The notes below the pieces were generated by a model, which was not told where the DNA came from, ran no database searches, and saw only the letters and a program-made list of their open reading frames with translations. Positions 13,170 to 20,675 of a DNA stretch of 20,675 bases are shown here, in pieces (position 1 is the stretch's first letter; each line of letters begins with the position of its first letter). The position numbers were made by a program, and so were the translations under genes. The stretch comes from DASSHC01 sp035693105 (GTDB taxonomy: Bacteria; Chloroflexota; Chloroflexia; Thermomicrobiales; Thermomicrobiaceae): the NCBI GenBank assembly GCA_035693105.1, contig DASSHC010000456.1, positions 1 to 20,675 on the forward strand. Direction: 5' to 3'.

Positions 13170-14372
13170 ATGAGCGGGAGCGCGGTGCCGCCGCCGAAAC
13201 GGGCCGGGACCCCCCTGGTCGTGGCGGCCGCCGCGCTCGACGGCGGCTTCGCGCTCTTCCTGATCGCCGTGCAGGCCTTCTTCCCCAGCGTGCTCGACGC
13301 CGGGGCCGGCGCGCCGGGCTACGCGCTCGGCATCTACGGCACCACCCGCTTGCTGCTGCAAGCGCCGGGCGGCGTGCTGGCGCGGCGCATCGGCACCGGG
13401 CGGCAGATCGCGCTCGGCATGGGCGGCGGCGCGCTGGCGCTGCTGGCGCTCAGCCTGGCGGGGAGCGCGCCCATGGCCTACCTGCTCACCTTCATCTACG
13501 GCCTGCTGACGGCGCTGGTCTGGCCACCGATCCTGCTACGGGCGGGCGACCTCTTCGCCGAGAACCGCGGCGAGTTGATCGGCTACGTCAGCCTCAGCTC
13601 GGCGGTCGCCACCGTCGGCGGGCTCGCCGCCGGCTCCTTCCTGATCGACTACATCCCGATCCGGCAGGTGGTGGGGCTGGCGGCGCTCTGGCTGGCGCTG
13701 GGCGCGGTGCTGGCCGCCGCCATGCTGGCCGGGCAGCGGACGCGGCTGGCGCCGCGCCAGCACACGGCGGAGCGCGCGGATTGGCCTGGCGGGGCGGCCA
13801 GTCTCTTCGCCGCGCTCCTCTGCCAGGGGCTCGGCCTGGCGGTGCTGACGCCGATCATGCGCCAGTACGCGATCGAGCAACTCCACCTGCGGCTGCACGA
13901 CCTGATCGTGCTCGGCCTGCCGGCGGCCGCCTGCGCCGCGCTGACCTTTCTGGCGGCGGGTCGCCTGACCGACCGGCTGGGGCGGGCGCCGGTGGTGGCG
14001 GGCGGGGCGGCCATCGCCGCGCTGGGCACGCTGCTGGTCTCACAGGCGAGCGGCGGCCGGTACTTCGTGCTGGCGGCGATCCCGCTCGGCGTCGGCTACG
14101 CCGCCAGCGCCCCGGCGCTCAGCGCCTGGGTGACCGACCTGGGCGACCGTGGCGGCGGCACGCTCGGCGCCGCGCTGACGGTCCAGGGGCTGGCGCTGGC
14201 CGTCGGCCCGCTGCTCGGCGGGCTGATCGTCAGCGTCAGCCGGCCGGCCGTCACCATGCAGGTCTCGGCCCTCTTCTGGCTGCTGGCGGCCGTCTTCGCC
14301 CTGCTGCCGCCGCTGGCGCTCTCGCGCGAGCCCCGCACGACCGAGCAGCCATCGTCCGAGCGCTGTTCGTAA
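13170..14372 (+). CDS. Major facilitator superfamily transporter, 400 aa
   Basis: A polytopic inner-membrane secondary transporter with roughly 11-12 hydrophobic segments over 400 residues, the usual MFS size. The conserved loop motif after helix 2 is recognisable as GGVLARRIGTGRQ, and its pseudo-repeat after helix 8 as GRLTDRLGRAPVV. This supports two related six-helix halves. ATG 13170 lies 6 nt after the epimerase stop with only a weak AGGGCG site, suggesting translational coupling. Located between sugar-modifying enzymes and a glycosyltransferase, it may export a sugar or glycolipid intermediate, but many MFS proteins are drug or metabolite exporters and specificity cannot be inferred. 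Confidence 0.88.
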   Translation: MSGSAVPPPKRAGTPLVVAAAALDGGFALFLIAVQAFFPSVLDAGAGAPGYALGIYGTTRLLLQAPGGVLARRIGTGRQIALGMGGGALALLALSLAGSAPMAYLLTFIYGLLTALVWPPILLRAGDLFAENRGELIGYVSLSSAVATVGGLAAGSFLIDYIPIRQVVGLAALWLALGAVLAAAMLAGQRTRLAPRQHTAERADWPGGAASLFAALLCQGLGLAVLTPIMRQYAIEQLHLRLHDLIVLGLPAAACAALTFLAAGRLTDRLGRAPVVAGGAAIAALGTLLVSQASGGRYFVLAAIPLGVGYAASAPALSAWVTDLGDRGGGTLGAALTVQGLALAVGPLLGGLIVSVSRPAVTMQVSALFWLLAAVFALLPPLALSREPRTTEQPSSERCS

Positions 14373-14387
14373 CCGAAGGAGCAATCG

Positions 14388-15131
14388 ATGCCGCGACGGA
14401 TCGCCGTGGTACCCGCCTACAACGAGGAGCCGACGGTGGCCCAGGTGCTGGATGCCCTCTACCCGCTGGTCGACGAGCTGGTGGTGGTCGACGACGGCTC
14501 GACCGATCAGACGCGCGCCGAGATCGAGCGCTGGCTGCCCGGCCACGCGCGCGCCCGGCTCCTCTGCCACGCGCACAACCAGGGGATGTCCGCGGCCTAC
14601 TACCTGGCGTTCAGCGACCTGCGCGCCCGCCTGTGGGCCGCCGAGCTGGACGCCGCCGACCTGGTCTTCACCGTCGACGCCGACGGCCAGCACGAGCTGG
14701 CGGCGCTGGACGACTTGCAGCGCCTGGCCGAGGCCGAGCGGCTCGACGCGCTGCTGGTGCGGCGCGACCTCTCGACCTACCCACCCGATAAGCGGCTGGG
14801 CAACTGGCTGATCAGCCGCTGGGCCAGTCTCTGGGCGGGCGTCGCGCTGCTCGACGTCGAGTCGGGCTACCGCATCTTCCGGCTGGGCGCGCTGGCCGAC
14901 GCGCTCAGCTACTACACCGGCTACCAGTACAGCGAGACGGTCGAGGTGGCGGTGGTGCTGGGCCGGCTCGGCTACCGGGTGCGCAACGACGTGCTGGTGA
15001 CGGTGCCGGTCTTCCGCTCGCGCACCCGGCTGAAGGACGCCGCCATCGACCTGGCGATGATCCCCGCCGCCGCGCTGCGGGTGGCACGCCGCCGGCCGCG
15101 CATGGTCCAGGCTGCGGCCGCGCCTGACTGA
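14388..15131 (+). CDS. GT2-family glycosyltransferase (DPM1/polyprenyl-phosphate-type), 247 aa
   Basis: A GT-A fold glycosyltransferase. It has the opening IAVVPAYNEEPTVAQVL (5-21), ELVVVDDGSTDQT (30-42), and the metal-binding DxD as VDADGQHEL (96-104, Asp97 and Asp99). These match family 2 enzymes of the dolichyl/undecaprenyl-phosphate mannosyl- or glucosyltransferase group. The DVESGYRIFR segment and YQYSETVEVAVVLGRLGYRV follow, as expected. There are no C-terminal membrane helices, so it is a soluble or peripheral form. ATG 14388 has a good AGGAG site 7 nt upstream and begins 15 nt after the MFS stop. It is the last plus-strand gene of the run and is convergent with the deacetylase. It probably adds a sugar to a lipid carrier or surface glycan. 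Confidence 0.9.
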   Translation: MPRRIAVVPAYNEEPTVAQVLDALYPLVDELVVVDDGSTDQTRAEIERWLPGHARARLLCHAHNQGMSAAYYLAFSDLRARLWAAELDAADLVFTVDADGQHELAALDDLQRLAEAERLDALLVRRDLSTYPPDKRLGNWLISRWASLWAGVALLDVESGYRIFRLGALADALSYYTGYQYSETVEVAVVLGRLGYRVRNDVLVTVPVFRSRTRLKDAAIDLAMIPAAALRVARRRPRMVQAAAAPD

Positions 15132-15142
15132 GCCGTGCCGCC

Positions 15143-16375
15143 TCAGCCGCCGGGGCGGCAGGGGACGTAGCCCGGCTTGCCGAGGAGCTGATCGAGCCGC
15201 ACCGGCTGGAGCCCCGTAGCCTTGAGCCCGTCGAGGATCAGCGGTAGGGCGGTGAGCATGACCGAGCGGTCGGCGTTGACGTTGCCGTCGATGCTGTCGT
15301 GCAGCAGGATGATCGAGCCGGGTCGCACTTGCGCCAGCACGCGCTGGGCGACGAGCTGGCCGTCGGTGGTGGCCCAGTCGCCGGCCGAGACGTCCCAGGT
15401 GATCATCGTCATGCCGCGCTCGGCGGCGACGTGCGCCATGAAGGGGGTGTGGGTGCCGTGGGGCGGGCGGAAGAAGGCGGGGCAGACGCCGAGCTGGCGC
15501 TGGAAGCTGGCCTGGGTCTCGGGGATCTCGGGGTAGAGTGGGTCGAGCCAGCTGGTCGAGTCGTGGTGGTAGGAGTGGTCGCCGAGCAGCATGCCGTCGG
15601 CCAGCAGCGCCCGCGAGATGTCGGGGCGCTGGTCGAGTGCCTTGCCGACGGTGAAGAAGGTGGCCTTGACGCCGTAGCGGTCGAGGATGTCGCGGATCTT
15701 GAGGGAGTAGACGGCGTTGGGCCCGTCGTCGAAGGTGATGGCGACCTCGTTGCCCGCGCGCGGGCCGTGGTCCACCGTGGCGCCGAACCAATTGGCGCGG
15801 GCGGTGCTGGCGCCGACCCAGCCGGTGGTCAGCAAGCTGGCGAGGACGAGGCAGAGGGCGAGGCTGACCCTCGCCCCTACCCCTGCCCCAAGGCCGGGAG
15901 AGCGAGAGACGGACGGGACGAGGGCGTTTACCACGACGAGGATGCCGCCGGCGGCCAGCGCGGCGGGGAGGCTGAGTCGCCACAGGACAAGCAAAAGCAG
16001 CGCGGCGAGCGCGGCGGCTGGCCACCCTCCCGCGAGGCGGCGCCAGGGGGGCAGGGTGAGGCCCAGGCCGGCGCCGAGGACGGTCGCCACCAGGTAGGCG
16101 GTCAGGGCGAAGTGGATCTGGGCCGCCAGCCAGACCGCCAGCGCCACCATCAGCACGCCGAGCAGGGCCAGCCAGCCGCGCGGGCGCGGGGTGAAGTGGT
16201 TGGCCAGGAACGTCCCGGCGCCGGCCGCCAGGACCGCCAGCAGGGGCGGCAGCAGGTTTCCCCGGCTGGGCGCCAGCGCCAGCCCGGGCAGCACCGCCGC
16301 GGCCAGCGCGGCGCCGCTCGCCCACCGTTTCCATGCTTCTTGGCGGTTCGGTATCATCGGCGAATTCCGGCCCAT
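15143..16375 (-). CDS. Membrane-anchored polysaccharide deacetylase (NodB domain), about 410 aa
   Basis: Carbohydrate esterase family 4 enzymes remove N- or O-acetyl groups from glycans. The N-terminal half (about 16-185) has several hydrophobic helices. The NodB domain begins near residue 208: VAITFDDGPN (211-220, Asp216 and Asp217), GDHSYHHD (265-272, metal His267 and His271), FFRPPHGTHT (301-310), MITWDVSAGDW (324-334) and IILLHDS (355-361). All five CE4 motifs look intact, so it should be a metal-dependent deacetylase acting outside the membrane. Two starts fit, ATG 16375 and ATG 16357, neither with a strong ribosome site. The multi-helix N terminus is unusual, since most CE4 enzymes have a single anchor. 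Residues near 157-170 are encoded by a C-rich low-complexity tract. Confidence 0.88.
   Translation of the reverse strand: MGRNSPMIPNRQEAWKRWASGAALAAAVLPGLALAPSRGNLLPPLLAVLAAGAGTFLANHFTPRPRGWLALLGVLMVALAVWLAAQIHFALTAYLVATVLGAGLGLTLPPWRRLAGGWPAAALAALLLLVLWRLSLPAALAAGGILVVVNALVPSVSRSPGLGAGVGARVSLALCLVLASLLTTGWVGASTARANWFGATVDHGPRAGNEVAITFDDGPNAVYSLKIRDILDRYGVKATFFTVGKALDQRPDISRALLADGMLLGDHSYHHDSTSWLDPLYPEIPETQASFQRQLGVCPAFFRPPHGTHTPFMAHVAAERGMTMITWDVSAGDWATTDGQLVAQRVLAQVRPGSIILLHDSIDGNVNADRSVMLTALPLILDGLKATGLQPVRLDQLLGKPGYVPCRPGG
16328..16357 (+). promoter_or_regulatory. Possible promoter for the polytopic membrane protein gene
   Basis: TTTCCA (16328-16333) and TATCAT (16352-16357) are separated by 18 nt and precede the plus-strand start at 16408 by about 50 nt. 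The -10 overlaps the possible minus-strand ATG at 16357, so the two divergent genes would share this short region. Both hexamers deviate modestly from consensus. Confidence 0.4.
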
Positions 16376-16407
16376 CTGGTCGCCTGGCGCGACGAGCGGG
16401 AGAGCCT

Positions 16408-17718
16408 ATGCGCGTAGTCTATCCCCAACAGCGACTGACGGCGATGCTGGCCGCGCTGGAGGCCGGCGAGTTGGAGCGACTGGGGCCGGCGGTGCTGCTG
16501 GCGGCCGGCGCCGGCTGGTTGGTGGTGCTGGCGCTGCTGCTGCGGCACGCCATCTTCGTGACCAACGACTCGCTCAACGACTACGCGCACGTCTGGTACG
16601 TCAGCCGCCAGCTCTGGCACCACGGGCGCATCCCGATCCACCTGCCGCTGCTGGAGCACGGGGAAGCCTACGCCTTCCCCTATAGCTTCGTCCCCTGGTT
16701 GAGCGCGGCGCTCTGGCGTCCGCTGCTGGGCGACTGGGTGGTGACGCTCTGGCTGGCGCTGGGCGCGCTGGGCACACTGGCGGCCGGCTTCTGGGCGCTC
16801 CCCGAGCTGCGGCGCGGCTGGCTGGCCGCGGCAGTGCTGCTCAACTCGGCGCTGCTGGCCAGCCTGCTGCTGGGCCAGCTCCCCTTCCTCTGGGCCAGCG
16901 CGCTGCTGCTGGCGGCGGTCGGCGCCTGGCGGCGGAACCGCTTCTGGTGGGCGGTCATCCTCGGCGGGCTGGCGCAGGCCACCCACGCGCCCATCGCGCT
17001 CCCGCTGACCGGCCTGCTGGTGCTCGCCTGGCTGCGCTGGGAGCCGCGGCCGGTCCGCCTGCTGGTGGCCTACGCCGCGTCGCTGCTGCTCGCGGCCCCA
17101 GCCGTCTGGTTCGCGCTGGCCTCACCGGTGACGCTGGAGAGCTCGTTCGGCACCATCGCCGCCAACTTCTTCGGCACTGTAGCCGAGCGCGCGCCGATCG
17201 TGGCGCTGCCGCTCCTGCTGGCCGTGCTCGGAGGCCGGTGCCCAAAGCTGGCGCCCGCCGCCTGCGCCGCCGTGCTGGCGCTGGGCCTCGCGACGCTACC
17301 GCTGCTGCACACGGCGGATGCCGCCAAGGCGCTCGACCGCCGCCCGAACACCTCGCTGCTGGCCTTCATCGCCTCGCCCGCCTTCCGGCCTGGCGAGACC
17401 TATCGCTTCCTGTGCGTGGGCGACGACAAGCTCGGGATGTACGAGCTGATCCAGCACGGTGCGCGGCTCGACTCCTCGTTCTTCCCCGAGAGCGTCCACC
17501 ACGCCGGCTTCGTCAACACCGACGAATACGCCGCCTTCCTGCGGCTGCGCGGGGTGGACAACGTGCTGATCTACCAGAGCTATACGACGGCCTATCGCAG
17601 CAACGAGCAGCAGATGCTCGACCGCCTGACGACGAGCCCCTACGGCGGCGTCTGGGCCGAGCACAAGGTTCACACCAAGGAGTACGACCTCTACGTGATC
17701 CACCGGGCGCGTGGGTAG
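16408..17718 (+). CDS. Polytopic membrane protein of unknown function, GT-C-like layout, 436 aa
   Basis: I do not recognise a named family. After a short cytoplasmic start, about 9-10 hydrophobic helices span residues 28-310. The first extracytoplasmic loop contains NDSLNDYAHVWYVSRQLWHHGRIP, rich in His, Asp and Trp. A soluble C-terminal domain (about 325-436, RRPNTSLLAFIASPAFRPGETYR through EYDLYVIHRARG) follows. A large first loop followed by helices and a soluble tail is the general plan of GT-C polyprenyl-sugar glycosyltransferases and related proteins; the NDS..DY..H segment could be the acidic loop. ATG 16408 has GGGAGAG about 5 nt upstream. It is divergent from the deacetylase and lies beside sugar genes, which supports a role in surface glycan assembly, though not proven. 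Confidence 0.75.
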   Translation: MRVVYPQQRLTAMLAALEAGELERLGPAVLLAAGAGWLVVLALLLRHAIFVTNDSLNDYAHVWYVSRQLWHHGRIPIHLPLLEHGEAYAFPYSFVPWLSAALWRPLLGDWVVTLWLALGALGTLAAGFWALPELRRGWLAAAVLLNSALLASLLLGQLPFLWASALLLAAVGAWRRNRFWWAVILGGLAQATHAPIALPLTGLLVLAWLRWEPRPVRLLVAYAASLLLAAPAVWFALASPVTLESSFGTIAANFFGTVAERAPIVALPLLLAVLGGRCPKLAPAACAAVLALGLATLPLLHTADAAKALDRRPNTSLLAFIASPAFRPGETYRFLCVGDDKLGMYELIQHGARLDSSFFPESVHHAGFVNTDEYAAFLRLRGVDNVLIYQSYTTAYRSNEQQMLDRLTTSPYGGVWAEHKVHTKEYDLYVIHRARG

Positions 17719-17783
17719 CGGTGGCGCGTCGAGCACGATGAGTGCTGTATGCCGCTTGGATCCCTCGACCGCCACCCCCGCCC

Positions 17784-18734
17784 TCAGATCAGCGTCTTCA
17801 GCCGCTCCAGGTCCATGTTGCCGCCGCTGACGATGGCGACGGTCAGCTCGCCGGGCTGGTGGGGGATCTTGTCGGCCAGCAGGGCGGCGGTGGCGGCGGC
17901 GCCCGAGGGCTCGGCGTAGAGCTTGGCCTCGGTCAGGATGGCGCGCAGCCCGGTGGCGATCTCCTCGTCGGAGACCGTCACGATGTCGTCGACGTACCGG
18001 CGCGTCAGCGGGTAGGTAAGCCGGCCGGCCATCGGCGGCGCCAGGCCGTCGGCGATCGTGTTGACCGAGGAGAGCGTGACCGGCTCGCCGCGGTCCCACG
18101 ACTGGCGCATGGCCGAGGCGCCCTCTGGTTCGACCCCGTAGACGCGCACGCTGGGCTTGAGCGACTTGGCCGCCAGCGCCACGCCGCTGATCAGCCCGCC
18201 GCCGCCGACCGGGCAGACGATCAGTTCCACCCCCGGCACCTGCTCCATGATCTCCAGCCCGACGGTACCCTGGCCGGCGATGATCAGCGGGTTGTCGAAG
18301 CCGTGGATGTTGACCAGGCCCTCGGCGCGCTCCAACTCGGCGGCGCGCTCGAAGGACGCCGTCACGCCCCCCTCGACCAGCACGACCTCGGCGCCATAGC
18401 CCTCGGTAGCGGCGATCTTGGCGCGGCTGGCGCTGGCCGCCATCACAATCACGCAGCGCACGCCGGCCTGGCGCGCCGCCCAGGCCAGCCCCTGCGCGTG
18501 GTTGCCGGCCGAGACCGCGATCACGCCGCGCGCGAGCTGCTCGCGTGGGGTGTGGAGGATGGCGTTGAGCGCGCCGCGCGCCTTGAAGGAGCCGGTCTTC
18601 TGCAGCAACTCGGCCTTGAGCTGCAAGCGGACCCCCGCCCGCTGGCCGATGCGCGTGGCGCTGAAGACCGGCGTCTGGCGCACCTTACCGGAGATCGCCT
18701 CCCGCGCCGCGAGGATGTCGCCGAACTCAACCAT
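17784..18734 (-). CDS. Threonine/serine dehydratase (fold type II PLP), catabolic type, 316 aa
   Basis: Deaminates L-threonine to 2-oxobutyrate (or serine to pyruvate) with PLP. The Schiff-base Lys51 is in KTGSFKARGA, followed by VSAGNHAQGLAWAA (74-87) and the phosphate-cup GGGGLISG (177-184). The terminal VAIVSGGNMDLERL is typical of IlvA/TdcB enzymes. At 316 residues there is no room for the C-terminal ACT/ThrA_C regulatory domain of biosynthetic IlvA, so a catabolic or serine-racemase-like form is likely; serine racemase and hydroxyaspartate dehydratases share these motifs. ATG 18734 follows GGGAG by about 8 nt. It is convergent to the upstream membrane protein gene and divergent from the sigma gene. 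A single gene with no amino-acid biosynthetic neighbours. Confidence 0.9.
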   Translation of the reverse strand: MVEFGDILAAREAISGKVRQTPVFSATRIGQRAGVRLQLKAELLQKTGSFKARGALNAILHTPREQLARGVIAVSAGNHAQGLAWAARQAGVRCVIVMAASASRAKIAATEGYGAEVVLVEGGVTASFERAAELERAEGLVNIHGFDNPLIIAGQGTVGLEIMEQVPGVELIVCPVGGGGLISGVALAAKSLKPSVRVYGVEPEGASAMRQSWDRGEPVTLSSVNTIADGLAPPMAGRLTYPLTRRYVDDIVTVSDEEIATGLRAILTEAKLYAEPSGAAATAALLADKIPHQPGELTVAIVSGGNMDLERLKTLI

Positions 18735-18883
18735 CAAGTCGCTCCCTCTCCCTGTCATCCAGTGGCCGCGCCCTGCCCGGCCGCCGCGCGAACGATAGCA
18801 CGTGGCGCGGTGCTACCTGGAAGCGCGAAAATCACCCAACCATTCCCCCACTTCGCGGATAGTATTCGTAGAGGGGGTGCCGG

Positions 18884-19465
18884 GTGATCGCGAGCACGAG
18901 TGAGCGGGAGGCGATCGAGCGGCTGCGCCGGGGCGACATCGGCGGGCTGGAGCCGCTGGTGCGCCGCTACCAGCTCCAGGCGGTGCGCGCGGCGACGCTG
19001 ATCACGCGCGACCGTGCCCAGGCCGAGGACATCGTGCAGGGCGCCTTCATCCGTGCCTACGAGCGCATCGCGCAGTTCGACCCCACGCGCCCCTTCGGCC
19101 CCTGGTTCCTGCGCGGCGTGGTCAACGACGCGCTCAAGGCGGCACGGCGCGAGCGCCGGCAGCAGCCGCTCGGCGACGACGACTGGGGCGCCACGATCGA
19201 TACGTTGGAGGCCGACCCCGAGCGGCTGGCCGAGCTGCTGGAGACCGCGCATTCGCTGCAAGCGGCGCTCGACCAGTTGCCCGCCGAGCAACGCGCGGCG
19301 GTGGTGCTGCGCTACTACCTCGATCTGAGCGAGGTGGAGACGGCGCGGCGGCTGGGCAGCCCGCTCGGCACCATCAAGTGGCGGCTGCACGCTGCCCGCG
19401 CCCGCCTGCGCCAGCTACTCCGGCCCGACGATCCCGCCGCGACGAGGAGCGTACCCGATGAATGA
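18884..19465 (+). CDS. ECF-type RNA polymerase sigma factor, 193 aa
   Basis: Two-domain sigma-70 family protein that redirects RNA polymerase. Region 2 spans about 20-90, with AEDIVQGAFIRAYERIAQFDP (47-67) as region 2.2 and FGPWFLRGVVNDALKAARRERR as 2.3/2.4. Region 4 spans about 120-180, with LDQLPAEQRAAVVLRYYLD and the helix-turn-helix LSEVETARRLGSPLGTIKWRLHAAR. There is no region 1 or 3, as in ECF sigma factors. GTG 18884 is preceded by GAGGGGG about 6 nt upstream. The next gene starts at 19458, inside this stop codon region, so the two are translationally coupled. A TAGTAT at 18860-18865 might be a -10, but no matching -35 was found, so autoregulation is not shown by sequence. Confidence 0.93.
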   Translation: MIASTSEREAIERLRRGDIGGLEPLVRRYQLQAVRAATLITRDRAQAEDIVQGAFIRAYERIAQFDPTRPFGPWFLRGVVNDALKAARRERRQQPLGDDDWGATIDTLEADPERLAELLETAHSLQAALDQLPAEQRAAVVLRYYLDLSEVETARRLGSPLGTIKWRLHAARARLRQLLRPDDPAATRSVPDE

Positions 19466-20675
19466 GCAGCGCATCCGCCGCGAGCTGCGCCGCCTGGCGG
19501 CGCGCGAGGTGACGCATACGGACCTCTGGCCCGGCGTCCGCGTCCGGCTGGCGCGCCGGCACGAATTGCGGCGGCCGGGGACCGGCTTCGCCCGCCCCGC
19601 CGGGAGCAACGAGCGCGGCGGGCCGGCCATCGACAGCGAGTACACCTGGAGTGAGCGCGACCGCCCGCGCGGCGGTGCCGCGCGCTGGGCCGCGCTGGCG
19701 GCCGGCGCCGGCTCCTTGGTGTTGCTGGCGGTGCTGCTGGCAGGCGCCTTCGGTGGCCACAAGGCGGCCGCACCGGGCGCCACCGGTGTGCCTGGTTCCT
19801 TGGCGATCGGCTCGACGCCTGCCGCCACCCCGAACAACACACCGACGCCCACCTTCGCGGCCACGGTCGTGCCGCAGGTGCTTACGCCGCCGTATGCCAC
19901 GCCCGCCACCTGCCCGGTCACGCCCTTCGTGACGAGCACGCCCTTTGGCAACTACTACACCAGCACCTGGCTCGGCTACGGCGCGCTCTTCGCTGGGCTC
20001 GACCGCGCCTACGGCGGCCACTGGTACGCGGGGGGCCTCAAAGTGATGTGGATGCGCTTACAAGGCGGCGCGCTCAGCATCACCGGCACGCGCCTCGACG
20101 GCCCAGCCCCGCCGCTCAAGGCCGACATCCCCGATGGCTACGGCGCGGCCGGCATCCAGGTCAGCGAGATCGACTTTCCAGTGGCCGGCTGCTGGTCGGT
20201 CACCGGGTCCATCGGGAGCGCTCCCGAGCAGCAAGTTCACTTCGTGGTCTACGCCTACCCGACCGGCTGCCGCGAGTCCGCTTGGGCGAGCGACCCGGCC
20301 ACGCCCCAGCCCTGCGCGCCGCCGCAGTCCACGGCCACGCCAAATCTCCCTGAGAGCAGCATCGCGACGCGCCTGAGCGCGCGAATCATCCCGGTCAACG
20401 CCCAACCGATCAGCGGCTATGTCTACGCGGACCTGGAGTCACCCGGCACCCTGCACCTGAGCGGCACCTACGACGACGCCGGCCTGCACCTCCTCTGGCT
20501 GCCGGTGCAGGGAACCTGCGCCAGCCACGACCTCAACCAGGCGTTCGGCGAGCGCTTCTACGGCACGAGCACGACTCCTGGTTCTAGCGAGGAGTCGTTC
20601 GACGTGCGGCTACCCACCGCCGGGAAGCAGCCGCCCTACGCGCTGCTCACCTTCATCGACGGCGGCGGGCCGCTG
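19458..20675 (+). CDS. Probable single-pass anti-sigma factor with extracytoplasmic domain (3' truncated by window end)
   Basis: An uninterrupted frame of 406 codons begins at ATG 19458, 8 nt after GAGGAG, overlaps the sigma gene stop by 8 nt, and runs to the last base. Residues 1-74 are a basic cytoplasmic segment including THTDLWPGVRVRLARR, reminiscent of anti-sigma N termini in this lineage. No HxxxCxxC zinc motif is present. One helix spans about 76-99, followed by a Thr/Pro linker (TPAATPNNTPTPT) and at least 240 residues of extracytoplasmic region with scattered Cys, Tyr and Trp residues and beta-like strands. Coupling to an ECF sigma factor suggests it binds and inhibits it, releasing it on an external signal. 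The domain is not assigned to a known sensor family. The C terminus lies outside the window. Confidence 0.8.
   Translation, partial: MNEQRIRRELRRLAAREVTHTDLWPGVRVRLARRHELRRPGTGFARPAGSNERGGPAIDSEYTWSERDRPRGGAARWAALAAGAGSLVLLAVLLAGAFGGHKAAAPGATGVPGSLAIGSTPAATPNNTPTPTFAATVVPQVLTPPYATPATCPVTPFVTSTPFGNYYTSTWLGYGALFAGLDRAYGGHWYAGGLKVMWMRLQGGALSITGTRLDGPAPPLKADIPDGYGAAGIQVSEIDFPVAGCWSVTGSIGSAPEQQVHFVVYAYPTGCRESAWASDPATPQPCAPPQSTATPNLPESSIATRLSARIIPVNAQPISGYVYADLESPGTLHLSGTYDDAGLHLLWLPVQGTCASHDLNQAFGERFYGTSTTPGSSEESFDVRLPTAGKQPPYALLTFIDGGGPL

Noticed and set aside
12362..14791. Plus-strand frame of 809 codons across epimerase, MFS and GT2 genes
   Set aside because: It overlaps three well-supported genes in a different frame, and the product is Arg/Gly/Ala-rich without domains.
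14040..16334. Minus-strand frame of 764 codons spanning GT2 and deacetylase genes
   Set aside because: The deacetylase motifs lie in another frame and the GT2 gene lies on the opposite strand. This frame has no motifs and an Arg/Pro-rich composition.

Overview
This is a GC-rich window (estimated by eye, clearly above 65%). Genes are densely packed, several starts overlap the preceding stop, and GTG starts are frequent. Protein families include a NuoF-like flavoprotein with a [3Fe-4S] ferredoxin, a triple Fe-S CDGSH protein, a large alpha/beta hydrolase of the Abhydrolase_10 type, and an ECF sigma with a downstream single-pass membrane protein. With the dispersed inverted repeats, this style fits a terrestrial Chloroflexota bacterium, perhaps Thermomicrobia-like. 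That placement is inference from gene style only. No rRNA, tRNA, CRISPR array, transposase or phage gene was seen.

Positions 1-1011 hold the tail of a tyrosine-phosphatase-like gene and a SnoaL-like gene, followed by a clear intrinsic terminator. Positions 1178-3446 hold a beta-decarboxylating dehydrogenase (isocitrate/isopropylmalate/homoisocitrate family) convergent with a ketopantoate-reductase-like gene. An inverted pair of REP-like repeats lies between them.

Positions 3609-7629 form a tight five-gene redox operon: NuoF-like NADH flavoprotein, [3Fe-4S] ferredoxin, a small single-pass Ser/Gly-rich protein, an ApbE-type flavin transferase, and a ferric-reductase-like haem b membrane protein with an extra C-terminal domain. 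The inferred path carries electrons from NADH through the NuoF-like protein and ferredoxin to membrane haems and then to an unknown acceptor outside the membrane. This is the best candidate for an under-described system. Convergent to it is a 259-aa protein with two CDGSH clusters flanking a third Cys-rich site.

Positions 8668-10644 (minus) encode a 658-aa alpha/beta hydrolase. The 434-nt gap after it contains a long imperfect inverted repeat with a small hairpin nested in each arm, which looks like a REPIN or MITE. Positions 11079-17718 look like a surface-glycan or glycolipid locus: sugar aminotransferase, sugar epimerase/dehydratase, MFS transporter, GT2 glycosyltransferase, a convergent membrane-bound polysaccharide deacetylase, and a divergent polytopic membrane protein.

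Positions 17784-18734 (minus) encode a threonine dehydratase-like enzyme. Positions 18884 to the window end hold an ECF sigma factor translationally coupled to a single-pass membrane protein, probably its anti-sigma factor, that runs off the right edge. Several gene starts are preceded by the hexamer TATCAT, which may be a shared -10 element.
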